Counted from the stretch's first letter, positions 46,546 through 57,054 are shown. The stretch: DNA of 64,000 nt from Anthonomus grandis grandis (GCF_022605725.1 NC_065558.1:1798001-1862000), one strand, 5' to 3'. Numbers and translations: made by a program. Notes: generated from the sequence alone by a model not told the origin.

Positions 46546-47077
46546 TTTTTTAATAAAATTTGAGCTTTTATTTTCTAATTGTTTTTTTTTTATATTTTTA
46601 AAATTTCTGATCGACTCCTTTAAAATTTAAAAGAAAAAAACTCCTTTCTTTTCATGGAAATATTATAAAAAAAATGTTCTCATATTTCTATTTTTTTAAC
46701 CCAAACATATAAAAAAATATACGATTTCTATTTAAGGTACTTTTTCCATCAAATTTAAATTTGAGAAATTCTGGTCCTGGGCTTCCTTAATAAAATTTCC
46801 TTTAGTAATGGAAAAATATGAAAAGGTTCTGAGTTCTTTGGACATCTTTGAGTGCTGTTTTTAGTTTTTTTTTGTAAAATTATTTTTTATATTTTTAACA
46901 CTAAATTAACTGTTTGAATTTTTTCAAATATCATTTTGATTCTATCCATTTTTAGTTTCTGGGGCATTTAAAAAATAAAAAATTCAATTTATTCCAGGCA
47001 CTTTAATCGTAAATTTAAAGCATGTTGGGCGCCAAAAATATGCCTTTCACTATTTTTGGAAATATTAGGATTATATT
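46546..47077. other. AT-rich stretch, no gene
   Basis: AT-rich with one CCAGGCAC motif (46993). It ends at the target site of the Penelope element. Confidence 0.3.
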
Positions 47078-47129
47078 ATAGAAATAGATATTGCGAAGGG
47101 TTGTTGGGTTGGATGTAGGGTATGGTAAA

Positions 47130-47536
47130 ATGAAAATACCATCAACAAATACTTCTCAAAACTCAAAGATAAAACACCAAATGAGTTACAAAGTGGCGTG
47201 GTTTATAAAATACCCTGTTCTGATTGTCAAGGTCTGTATGTGGGTCAAACGGGCAGGTACTTAAAAACCAGAATTAGCGAACACGAAAGAACCGTAAAAC
47301 CAACGAACTACGCAGCATCTGGGAAGACTGCTCTAGCAGAACACTCCTTCAATCAAAAACACCAATTTGATTTTAACAACACTCGGATCATTGGCAGAGA
47401 ATCAAATTATAAAAAAAGAATTTTACTAGAAATGGTTAATATAAAAAAGTATAAAGAAAGCATTAATCAAAAACAAGACACCGATGATCTAAATACAAGT
47501 AACTATAATTTAATTAATTTACTACCAAAAAGATGA
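47130..47536 (+). CDS. GIY-YIG endonuclease domain of a Penelope-like element
   Basis: The open frame reaches upstream of GTG 47198 to about 47130 (KLKDKTPNELQSG), then VVYKIPCSDC, LYVGQTGRYLKTRISEH, and KKRILLEMVNI, ending at stop 47536 with INLLPKR. These match the PLE-specific GIY-YIG nuclease: the VYKIPC..C zinc-binding Cys pair, the YVGQT core, the Arg of LKTRI and the metal-binding Glu of LLEM. The nuclease nicks target DNA for reverse transcription. There is no start codon or RT, so it is the C-terminal remnant of a longer polyprotein. Confidence 0.9.
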
Positions 47537-48088
47537 AACTAAAACATAAAATTTATTTTTGTCAAAGAGTGTATGTCCCAAATTTAGATCACACAGTGTA
47601 TTAACAAATTAAGTTTCTGGTTTTGAACGTATAGATACATACATCTTCCTTATCAACTAATCCTTAACTTATCAACATAACATTGAATCATAAAAATTAA
47701 ATAAATAAACGCTCGGAAGAATAAAAACATTTGTTTCTTGGCTTATTGTTGATTCTAGTTTGCCCACAATAACACCTACAATTTAACCCATGTTAAAAAT
47801 AATTCTACGCTCCTATTATAAATGTGTTTTAATTATAACTTAAGAAACCTAGACTTAGGTAAGAGGTATAATGTATATTAAAAAAAAAAATAAATAAATA
47901 ATTTTATACTGTTTTTTTTATAAAAAAAAAATTTTAACGGATTGTACCTGAATGTAATTTTAACTGTGTCGTGGTTTTTGTTTTTTGTTGTTTTAATTTT
48001 TGTAACTTAAAGAACATTTATTTTAATAGTGTTTTTTATGTACTTGAAATTACTTTGTTTTATCTCTGTAATAACTTGAATCCATTTC

Positions 48089-48131
48089 AGTGTCCTGAGG
48101 ATGACTTAATATAAGTCGAAACGTCGACATT
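48089..48131 (+). ncRNA. Hammerhead ribozyme motif (PLE 3' pLTR)
   Basis: Stem I UGUC (48091-48094), extendable to AGUGUC, pairs with GACA(UU) from 48126. Core CUGAGGA (48095-48101) fits CUGANGA; stem II GACUU/AAGUC (48103-48107, 48113-48117) with loop AAUAU; GAAA (48118-48121); helix III AC/GU without a loop; cleavage triplet GUC ending at 48125. A two-pair loopless helix III is expected to work only as a dimer, as proposed for PLE hammerheads. Confidence 0.8.
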
Positions 48132-48232
48132 TAGGTAAACAGGTTTCTGTATTATTTCTGACCCCACCCAACAACCCTCCGCAATATTGAAGATATTGGG
48201 TCACAAACACGAAATTGAAAATAGAAATAGAT

Positions 48233-49065
48233 TTTGACATTTTCCTGTTTTTTTTTTTAATTAATTTTTCAGTTTTATAGGCATTTGCGAATAAAAAATA
48301 GTTTTATTTACTCCAAACAATTTTGACAGAAAATTTGAGCTTTTTCGCGTGTTTTTTTTTGTAGATATACCTTTAAGCATCAAATTTAATAACCACTCCT
48401 AAAAATTTTAGGTTTTATGTATTTATTTTTATTTCTCTTATTAATTATTTTATTTTATTTTGTCAATTTTTAATTTTCTTGTTTCTTTTTCATAATAATT
48501 ATATCTTCTGAGTTTCTTCAGCCTTTTATATAAATTTTAATTTTACCTATTCCAGGCACTCCTTTTTAAATTAGTTTTTATTACTTATATTATAATTATT
48601 ATTTAAGCCAACTGTAATTTATATGTAGCATATTTGCTAAATAAAGAGATATAATTATACTTTTGCTGGAAAAAAAACCAGATTTGTATCATAACTAATA
48701 ATCAGCTCAAATATGTTTCTATATTAATTTAAAAATTCGAATTAGAATACTCACAGGCAAGGTTACTTATTAACCAAGTCCTTTCCATAAAGACAAAAAT
48801 GAACTTACATACGAAAATATGCATAACTTAATAGGACTTGGGAGACATGTTTATAAAGTCACTTTAATACTCTCTTCCCTTTTATAATTATAGGTAAAAA
48901 AAATTAAATGTTTGCCTAGTTTAAGTATATCTAGTGATCCTTGCTTGAAATTATTATTTCGATTCTTTGAGACTTTGGTTCTTTATACAGTACTAGCGGA
49001 ATGCCCGCGGCGTTGCTCGCGTGAAAATAAAAGAAAAGTCGAAAAAGGCCTCCAATAAAAGTAAA
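48233..49065. other. AT-rich stretch with a second retrotransposon 3' end
   Basis: 48551-48640 contains a CCAGGCAC motif and a copy of the 3' untranslated sequence seen at 46450-46530. Near 49005 the words CTAGCGGAATGCCCGCGG and GTTGCTCGCGTG resemble GC-rich termini of arthropod interspersed repeats. No gene. Confidence 0.4.
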
Positions 49066-49190
49066 TGCAACCCACAATACACAAAAATAAAATCCGAAGC
49101 CACGGCTCAATGATTGTACATGCAACCCACAATACACAAAAATAAAATTCGAAGCCTCGCCTCATTGATAGTACATGCAACCCACAATTG
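49066..49190. repeat. 55-bp tandem repeat, 2.3 copies
   Basis: TGCAACCCACAATACACAAA starts at 49066 and 49121, and TGCAACCCACAAT at 49176; the two full copies differ at a few sites. Open frames here (minus strand) reflect the repeat and are not genes. Confidence 0.85.
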
Positions 49191-49312
49191 CCACGCCGTT
49201 TTTCTTGAGGTCAAGGGGCGCGATTAATGTAATATAATTATTATAAAACCAAGACACCTCTCGGGTATCAGTCTCGCATGGACCCGCCTTGTTGTTATGT
49301 CGACCACCTATA

Positions 49313-49636
49313 CAGGGTGTCCCGAAATTATATCGCAATTTTATCAAACTTCATATACAGGAATCTTGAAAAATGAATCGTTTTCATGTTACAGTGTGTT
49401 TTATAATTCCTATTGAAGATGTTCTTATTAATTTTACTATCCAAATAATTAAAAAGTAACCAGAAAAAAAGTTATGACATAAAAATTTTGAAAAATAACG
49501 ACCAGACGTTTCGAAAATACTAACAAAAAACCATCTTCAATAGCGACTATAAAACATTCCTGAATGTAAGTTTTTGTCTTACTTTTAGACAAAGATGCAA
49601 CTGGTAAAATATTGCGATATTTTTCGGGACACCCTG
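49313..49636. mobile_element. Mariner-type MITE, 324 bp
   Basis: Ends are inverted: CAGGGTGTCCCGAAA on the left, TTTCGGGACACCCTG on the right, flanked by TATA/TATA, consistent with the TA target duplication of the Tc1/mariner superfamily. The interior also has weaker inversion (GCGAT near both ends; CTTCAATAG with CTATTGAAG). No transposase is encoded. Confidence 0.85.
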
Positions 49637-49679
49637 TATAGTTTAAATATATTTTTCGAACTTCTCCATTTGTCAAAAT

Positions 49680-50039
49680 AATTTATAAGTCAAAGGCAAA
49701 AAGTGAATATTTTTAAATACATACGTATTTTACACACTTTACTATATTAAATTTGTAATTTGAAATTGTATGATAATATCAGCAACAAAACGTAAATAAT
49801 TAAACAAATATTTGTCTAAATTTTGTTTAAACCGGAAAATAGTTTTAACATGTTTGTATCAGAAATATCCACGTCAAAGATTTTAAAGCCTACTATAGTA
49901 CCACATTTTTTCTCGTCGCTTAATTATTCGAGATTCTTTACTATTTTCTTGCTAATTTGAATGAATTGACCACAGTAATGCCTGCACGAATAAAATCATT
50001 AAACAGCAATTTAAACTGAACAACATGAAATAACGTTAA
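49680..50039. other. AT-rich stretch, nothing recognised
   Basis: No frame, repeat end or motif of note. Confidence 0.3.
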
Positions 50040-50500
50040 CCGTACGTACGATCAAAATCGGATTATCGAATTATTTTGCCGTGAATATGTAACCGATTAT
50101 CATAATACGGTACGGGCGACATATACGACCGGGGTTGGTGTGGTGGCTGGATATAATATTTTACACCGGGACCGCGGTCGAATCACTAAATCGCCGTAGT
50201 TCTAATTAAGTCGGACGTCGCGGCCATAAATTTAAACCGGAGGCCAATTTATGTGAAACGCAACCGACGACGACGAAAATAAAAATAAGAGCCCGAATAG
50301 CGTCTATTAATTGACAGAAAGCCGCAAATATATATTTTGAACCCGCCTCGGCATTAGCGGTGGATGTTTTGAAAAGTCTAATTAGTGCCCTGATTTGTTG
50401 TCATAAATTCGGTGCACGTGACGCGGCCACCGTAATAACCAATTAAAGTTTATTTCATGCCGGGGAATTTTGGCTGCCGCCGAGTGCGGAAAGTCCCATG
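50040..50500. promoter_or_regulatory. GC-richer island with Hox- and E-box-type words
   Basis: Strongly G+C-enriched, unique-looking sequence. Contains GGCCATAAATTTA (the Abd-B/Cad-type TTTATGG core on minus), CACGTGAC, TCTAATTAAG, GTCTAATTAG and CCAATTAAAG. No open frame or terminal repeats. The best candidate in the window for an ancient regulatory element, by composition and motif content only. Confidence 0.4.
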
Positions 50501-50782
50501 TGAACGTTTTCACTTTATAAAATCTCTTTTTCATTTTTCTATGATGCTATTCTAGGAGTCCCTTTCACGGGTATAAAAAAAAACACAGACGTACTTTTTC
50601 GTACTTTTAGGTCTATATGACGAGCCATTTTGACGTCCTTACTACCTTAAAGTGACTTACAAATATCGAATCTAAAAAGACGTCTTAAAAAACGTCGATG
50701 AGATGTACTAAATACAGACTAAAAGACGTCATAAATGGAATGGAAAAAGATGCCTGGAAGATGTCAATCCAAATATAAATAA
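50501..50782. other. Spacer with repeated GACGTC words
   Basis: GACGTC or AAGACGTC occurs at about 50630, 50679, 50722 and, as GATGTC, 50759; one TGCCTGGAAG motif at 50751. No gene. Confidence 0.3.
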
Positions 50783-50838
50783 TTTTAATACATGATAGAG
50801 AATTCATTTCTTTTTAAATTCTCTATCACGTGTTAAAA
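50783..50838. other. 22-bp-stem hairpin
   Basis: 50783-50804 and 50817-50838 are inverted repeats with two imperfect positions (one T.G wobble, one A.C) and a 12-nt loop. It could be a small foldback element or a hairpin RNA; nothing shows transcription. Confidence 0.6.
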
Positions 50839-51105
50839 TGAATGACGTTTAAACTGGACCACCTTGTATATTTATTTATTCATTTGTAAGTATACTAAAA
50901 TAATACAAACATTCTTCGCTTAATTTTCTTAAGAAAACATTCGGTACAAAAATACTGACAACTTTTAATATTTCGGGCGGACCTGAGTAGTACATATAAC
51001 ATCTTTTTATAAAGAGTGTAGTTTTTTACATATAGTTTTATAAAAAAAACATAAATATAACAAGGCATAATAATATTACGTCACGTGATAGAATTGTTTT
51101 AAATA

Positions 51106-51142
51106 TTTGATTGAATATTGAAAACAATTATTCAATCAACGC
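51106..51142. mobile_element. Palindromic mini-element, copy F
   Basis: TTTGATTGAATATTG at the left and AATTATTCAATCAACGC at the right with a short centre, the same family as copies A-D but diverged at the left end. No clear target duplication. Confidence 0.5.
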
Positions 51143-52131
51143 TGAAAGTTAACTCCCTTTGGGTATTAACAAACCGAGCCGCTTTAGTGTAAGTTTGTTG
51201 CATAACGAACATAGTGCAGGTCCCGGGTTATTCTCGACATTATCTCTTCTTTTTTATTTTGCTAATAAATTATGCAATAAAAACAATTTAATATTTACCT
51301 GTGGTAAAAGAAACTAATTTTAAAGACCATAAAGTAAACGCTAATTAACCTGAAGTGACCAATCAGGACGTCAAAGTGACGATACAAAAGTGATCTGTGA
51401 CCCAAACGCGACTTAAAAATGACGTCATCTTGCTACCTGGGTTTATTCCTTAAGCCTCGTTTTCACGGTGATAGCTTTCACGATAGTTTTATCATAATAG
51501 TGACTGTCAACTGAACTGTCAAGAATTATCACCATGTATATAACTTTCATGATAATTTGTTGTTGTTTAGTTAAAAATTTCACGTGCTACGTGACTTTTG
51601 CAATATATATTAATAATATTTGTAAAAACTGCAAAGAGATAAACAAATTCTGTAAGTCTGAATTGAATTAATAAAAATTTGTGAAAAAAACAACAGAAGT
51701 TACTATTTCTTGAACCATTAGATAGAAATGACACCTGCAAAAAGGATATTGGGTTCAAATGAATATAAGATAAAAGATATTTAACTTCTTGCAAAAAAAA
51801 TACTTATTTCCATTTTCTCTTTGCTGAAAAAGATCAGGGCTCAATAGAAAAAGACTAATTAACTCTCTGGAAGATATAACCTAAGAAAAAGCAAAATGGG
51901 ATGAAAAAAGTTACTGAAAAAAAATAGGACAATATTGTTTCCTTCCCTCAAAACAAAATAGGAAATATATTGACATTAAGAGAAATGCAAAAATTACTTT
52001 AAAAAATGAAAAAATAAGCTTTCTAGGAACAGTCAGGTCAATGCCAAGTAGAAATTTTTATCGAAATTTCCAGGTAAACCTAGTGCTGGAAATGAGACTA
52101 CTTTAAAGAAAAATTAATTATTGCTACAGTA
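51143..52131. other. AT-rich stretch with a perfect CRE word
   Basis: TGACGTCA at about 51420 is a perfect CRE/CREB-type palindrome; more GACGTC words lie nearby. 51450-51560 has a repetitive TTCACGGTGATAGCTTTCAC sequence of unknown origin. A 75-codon minus-strand frame (51567-51794) is not supported. Confidence 0.3.
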
Positions 52132-52660
52132 CAGGGTGTTTCAAATTCGAGCCACATCATTGGGATTTCGGAAACGGTAAGAGATACAGGGTCGGCCAAG
52201 TTGCGTATTCTTATGCTTAACAAAATGCCGTTTTAAAATTTAAAAAATTCCGACTACGTACGAAGTTATTTGGAAAATACCGAAATTTTGGAACATCGTT
52301 TTTATTTTTTTTGTGAGGTTATTTGAAAACATATTTTAAAATAATTGACACTTTATTATTGTCACTTTTTCTCCTCTACCAGACGGCGTCGTCAAATTTA
52401 AAATCCGACGTTTCGTCTTTTGGCAACCATCATCAACTTTATTTTTTTAAATACGGCCCTGGAATTTTTTTTACTCATTTTAATTCCCCTTTTTATTCTT
52501 AGAGAAATGACATATCACATAATTTAATTTTCCAATATTTTGATGTCAAAAATTTACTTTTATTAAAAAAAAGTTAATACTGTCCTGTTGTTTGAAATAA
52601 AAATTGTCTTGATGTTGTTTTTCAATCAATAACATGGTAAAAATATTGCTAATATGTTAT
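52132..52660. repeat. Left long terminal inverted repeat
   Basis: Matches 54075-54638 in reverse, more than 90 percent by eye over the outer 500 bp. It includes a GAAACGTC hammerhead-like word on the minus strand (52405-52440). Confidence 0.85.
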
Positions 52661-52839
52661 ATTATAATATATTTTCACAAATTTTTCTGCAGGCCTGATG
52701 TCTAAGTCTCCGGCTGAATAACTTGAAAATTCTTATTAGCAAAGATGGCTTTGAATTAGAAAAAAATGGACGACCATCTGTCATTAATTGTTTATATCTG
52801 TTTGACATTTGGCTTTTTCGATATTTTGTGAAATCAAAA

Positions 52840-53944
52840 ATGGTATTCTCCAGTAGCGAACAACGTGATATGGTCCAAATTTACTATTCTTTGAATAGAA
52901 ATTCGCAACGCTCCTGCCAACAATATCTGGAGCAATATCCAGAGCGCCCCTAACCTAATTATACGTATTTCGGAGCTTTGGACAGGAACCTTAGCCTCTA
53001 TGGAAGTTTCACTAAACCTCGAAATATGTATGGGACTCGAGTGCATCCTGAAACCGAGCAGGCGATTATTAATGCTGTAAGTTTTACAACGATATACTTT
53101 CACAATAACTTTTTATCAGATAGCTTTCGTTAAAGGTTACCCAAAATCCGCAAGGTTCAACCAGACAATTTTTCCGTGAATTGAATATGCCAAGTACCCG
53201 TATCCACAGAGTATTAAGAAAAAATCGCTATCGCCCCTATAAACTTCATATCAGTCAAGAACTTAGGCATGGAGATACCGATAGAAGGCTTCAGTTTTGC
53301 AATTGGTTGAACGAAAAACTGCAAGATGATGAAGACTTTTTAAACAAAATAATTTGACCAACGGGCTATTTAATCGGAATAATGAACATTTTTATTCAGT
53401 CGAAAATCCGAGACAAAACCGCGAAGTAAGAAGACAGGGGCATAATTCTTTCAATGTTTGGGTGGGTCTTTATAGGAATCGAATTTTGGGACCTATTATA
53501 TACGACGGTAATTTAACTGCTGAGCGCTATTTAGATTTAATTCTGCCAAATATATTCGATGTTCTTGAAAATGAACCTCTTGATATTATCCGCGATTTGT
53601 GGTGGCAGCAGGATGGTGCACCACCCCATAATGAAAGGAATGTCACACGATTTTTAAATCATAATTTTCCTAATCAGTGGATTGGAAATCAAAGGGTGGT
53701 GCGCTGGCTAGCTAGAAGTCCCGATCTTTCCCCGTTGGATTATTTTCTTTGGGGCTATTTAAAGAACAGACTATTTAAGAACACCCCAAATGATATAAAC
53801 ATTTTACGTGCAAATTTATTGACAGAATTAAGGGGTATACGAGCCAGGCCTATCCAGCGGGCAGTGTCTGGAAATTTACGTAGAAGGATACAGAAATGTA
53901 TTGAGGTGCAGGGTCAACTATTTGAATATTTACTTAAAGCTTAA
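52840..53944 (+). pseudogene. DD41D transposase, disrupted
   Basis: Starts MVFSSSEQRDMVQIYY (first helix-turn-helix) at 52840. A frameshift after EQYPERP (52953) leads to NYTYFGALDRNLSLYG and TEQAIINAV. A 59-nt GTAAGT...AAAG segment (53077-53135) looks like an intron; removing it joins NAV to TQNPQGSTRQFF (second helix-turn-helix). The frame runs to KII at 53354, where the expected TDEA block with the first catalytic Asp is missing, with a frame change. The rest is open to 53944: WWQQDGAPPHN (second Asp, codon 53612) and SPDLSPLDYFLWG (third Asp, codon 53738), exactly 41 residues apart. Confidence 0.9.
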
Positions 53945-54074
53945 AATATTGCATTTTTTCGCATTAAGTTCTATTATTTTTAGTTTGTGTTGTTCAACAT
54001 ACAAATTAATAATAAATTATAGTTGTTACTATTGTTATTGTTAAAATTTAGTATAATATATCAAATTTATACTA

Positions 54075-54638
54075 TTTTTACCATGTTAATAATTGAAAAA
54101 TTTCGTCAAAAACATTGATTTATTCAATAAATTATAGTGTTAAGATAAATTATTACTTTTTATTTCAAACAATAGGACAGTATTAACTTTTTTTTAATAA
54201 AAGTAAATTTTTGACATCAAAATATTGGAAAATTAAACTATGTGATATGTCATTTCTCTAAGAATAAAAAGGGGAATTAAAATGAGTAAAAAAAATTCCA
54301 GGGCCGTATTTAAAATAATAAAGTTGATGATGGTTGCCAAAAGACGAAACGTCGGATTTTAAATTTGACGACGCCATCTGGTAGAGGAGAAAAAGTGACA
54401 ATAATAAAGTGTCAATTATTTTAAAATATGTTTTCAAATAACCTCACAAAAAAATAAAAACGATTTTCCAAAATTTCGGTATTTTCCAAATAACTTCGTA
54501 CGTAGTCGGAATTTTTTAAAATTTAAAACGGCATTTTGTTAAGCATAAAAATACGCAACTTTGCCCCAATTTAACCGACCCTGTATCTCTTACCGTTTCC
54601 GAAATCCCAATGATGTGGCTCGAATTTGAAACACCCGG
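54075..54638. repeat. Right long terminal inverted repeat
   Basis: Reverse complement of the left repeat. It carries GTTGATGATGG...GACGAAACGTCGG (54322-54357), resembling a hammerhead core with C3 changed to U. Confidence 0.85.
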
Positions 54639-54839
54639 TACAATGCAGCATCTTGAGCAAAAATTTCTATAACGAATTCTTACCATTATGTTTCCTTAAA
54701 AGCCAGACGTGTGAAGTGCATATAACCTCTTTAAATCAATTCTGAATTAGAATTTTATCACAGGAGCTTATAGCGGAACCCTCGGTACCTGCAGCAGAAT
54801 CCAGTAAGCATGACGCATGTTGTGACACAATTATAGAAA

Positions 54840-55145
54840 CTGCACAGTGATCCTTCGCTTTGATTCTCTATCTTCTACATCTTGCATTAGTTGTGAAAAA
54901 GATTTTTTTATTTAATCTGTGTATCTCATGGTTTATCTTCCTTGTGGTCTGGTACCATCAACCTGGATCATAAGTTTTTCCATGTCGTCCCTCCATATAT
55001 CCAAAAATTTAAGTATGCGTCGTTAGATTATTGTAAATAGTCTTTCCTTGTCTCGAATTTTAAGTTCTCCTAAAGCAGAAATGTTGATGCTATACACTGT
55101 TTATGGTATCCTCAGGATTCTACAGTAGCATGTCCAGGATCCGAT
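54840..55145 (-). pseudogene. Non-LTR retrotransposon C-terminal domain, RTE/CR1-like
   Basis: On the minus strand codons give CRILRIP.TVYSINIS, LKIRDKERL, RRILKF, then VDGTRPQGR.TMRYTD.IKK and LMQDVEDRESKRRI. This order (YRRMLRI.W...; ..R.LK.FGH...; GRP..RW.D; A.DR..WR) is the conserved tail of many RTE-like retrotransposon proteins. Several frame changes and stops make it dead. Confidence 0.75.
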
Positions 55146-55149
55146 CAAT

Positions 55150-55342
55150 CCGTTTTTTTTTTAACTATATTCTTTTATATTCAAATTATTTTGATTTATG
55201 TATTGAACCATTTAGTCTTTATATTATTTTTAATAAAATAGTAAATTTAAGTTAGTTAAGATAAGTTTGTGGATACTTTTTTGGGCTTGTAGCCTGTTAT
55301 GTATCCCTATATGGTCACCAAATAAATAAATAAATAAATAGT
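55150..55342 (+). mobile_element. Non-LTR retrotransposon 3' end with (AATA)n tail
   Basis: Ends TTTTTTGGGCTTGTAGCCTG, then TATCCCTATATGGTCACC and (AAAT)n at 55320-55342. The same 60-bp end recurs at 56813-56872, showing a repeated family. No protein part is visible upstream. Confidence 0.65.
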
Positions 55343-55699
55343 CTTCAATAGAAGACAGTATGTAGTTGATAAGTCTCCTTACGGATACGATGATCTTCTT
55401 ATGTTTTGACGAGTCTACTTAAGGCCTCCTTTGCTATTCCAATGCTCAAAAGAAAGTAGGACTATCACGAAAAAAAATCTAATTCCAATAATGCTTGTTA
55501 GGGTAGTTTTTACGTCGTTCTCTTTAAATTATTTAAGCTGGATACAGAATATATACCAATTCAAGTTCAGTCATAAAAATCTTTAATTAAAATAAATGCA
55601 AAAAAAATCCACACTGTGCAGGATTGACACTAATGGAATCCATCACCGTAAGTAAAAACAAGTCGACAAAAGATCCGGTTTTAGGCATTGAAAGGGGTC
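55343..55699. other. No recognised gene
   Basis: AT-rich; nothing seen. Confidence 0.25.
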
Positions 55700-56050
55700 A
55701 GGGAGCAAAAATTTAAATGAAGACATCCCTGGGACCGATCCTTAATGGAATGTATAGTGGGTTATATATATATATATACGCGAGACGAGCTCCTCCGGAA
55801 GAAGAACTCCGGGAGAGAAGGCACTCAACTTAATGAAACGAGTAATCTAAGAGAGGCTCCGGCTTGCCTCCTGCCTAATCCATTGCCATGATGCGTTCGC
55901 TTTTAATATTCATTCGGATGAAGGTGAATCTCGGCGTCCGGACTAACCCGGACAATTGCGGAAACAGCACTTACACTAACTATTTCAAAAGGTGTAACGG
56001 TTGCCTTAATCATCCGAGTTCTCTCTCTGTTTTACCCGTTTTATCATTTA
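55700..56050. promoter_or_regulatory. GC-richer island with (TA)n
   Basis: G+C-rich block with a TATATATATATATAC run at 55766-55780, GAGA-type words and no open frame. The layout resembles promoter DNA but no gene follows. Confidence 0.35.
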
Positions 56051-56807
56051 ACATGATGAAAATGTGAGGGCATGAGAAACGTGAAATGGTAATCTGGAAA
56101 ATAGATTATCGGTATTATATTACTTTAAGGATATTTTTTGTTTCTTTAAAGCAGTCAATTTTTTGTTCATTTAAGTCAATTGCGAGCAGTCGAATAAATT
56201 CCTTATTCAAAAAAACTTATGCTATTAGTTCATTTATTTTACCAAAAACTAATAGTACTAATAAATACGTTCAAGGTATTAAAAGTTTCCCAATCAGAAT
56301 GCAATTTTTTTTAACTATATTGAGCATGACGTGCCCCTATATATTTTGCTAGGAACCCCTATTTATTTTAGTTGATTTACGAACGCCTATATATTCCATT
56401 CTATTAAATCCTTTGTTAATATTTATGTCTTACACCTTGCAAGGTGAATTATTAAGTTGATTGCTTACAAAACCCTTCGCTTCATTCATTTACTCTTCTG
56501 TCGCATTTTATAGACTGAGAATATAGATATTTCGAATTGTTCATATTTTTTAAAGCAGTTTTGCTTCTTATTTTTTGGAATTCTTTCAATTCTGTCATTT
56601 ACATACAAGATCCCGAGTATCTGGAAAAATCAATTTATTTCACGACATAAAAAGAATTAAAGTTATATGTCTAGGCGATTGAAATTAATTTTTCTGCCAG
56701 TCCTTTCATATTTTCTAAGCAGTTGAAGTATTTTTTTTTCTCTAAAAACGACATTTTCTTGATTATGATCAGAAAAATTAATAAGATCTCAACTGCCTGG
56801 ATAAGTC
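56051..56807. other. AT-rich stretch, CAGG-type motifs at the right
   Basis: An 88-codon plus-strand frame (56086-56352) starts at a non-ATG codon and has no family signature. TAAGCAGTTGAAGT (56696) and TCTCAACTGCCTGGAT (56788) belong to the dispersed repeat. Confidence 0.3.
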
Positions 56808-56873
56808 TTTAACTTTTTTGGGCTTGTAGCCTGTTGTATCCCTATATGGTTACCAAATAAATAAATAAATAAT
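56808..56873 (+). mobile_element. Short non-LTR 3' end, second copy
   Basis: CTTTTTTGGGCTTGTAGCCT...ATGGTTACC followed by (AAAT)n; a heavily 5'-truncated insertion of the 55150-55342 family. Confidence 0.7.
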
Positions 56874-57054
56874 AGGCGCAGTCGGTAGGATCAGATCTGG
56901 CCAATATTACCTAAATTTTAAAGATTCCCTTACTAGTAGTATTCATGATAATGCTTATGGTATATTGTTTCTACGTAAAATGGGAATCTATTCAAGATGA
57001 ATTAAACATGAACAAGGTAAAAAACTTCGGTAACCTGGAAAGTAACTTAAAATA

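Larger units (their letters stand above)
47090..48220 (+). mobile_element. 5'-truncated Penelope-like element with 12-bp TSD
   Basis: Bounded by ATAGAAATAGAT at 47078-47089 and 48221-48232. The left end (TTGCGAAGGGTTGTTGGGTT) is an inverted copy of the right-end sequence near 48165-48188, so a short reversed pLTR piece sits at the 5' side, a known PLE arrangement. It encodes the GIY-YIG endonuclease, then a noncoding tail with a hammerhead motif. The RT is missing. The intact target duplication and open endonuclease frame suggest a fairly young insertion. Confidence 0.85.
52132..54638 (+). mobile_element. DD41D Tc1/mariner transposon with long inverted repeats
   Basis: The 2.5-kb element begins CAGGGTGTTTCAAATTCGAG and ends with its complement (CTCGAATTTGAAACACCCGG), flanked by TA on both sides (52130-52131 and 54639-54640). 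Inverted repeats of about 0.5 kb (52132-52660 and 54075-54638) enclose one transposase gene. The measured spacing between the second and third catalytic Asp places it with DD41D families such as rosa and Visitor. The coding part is damaged. Confidence 0.9.

Noticed and set aside
49449..49676. 75-codon minus-strand frame
   Set aside because: It lies across the noncoding mariner MITE.
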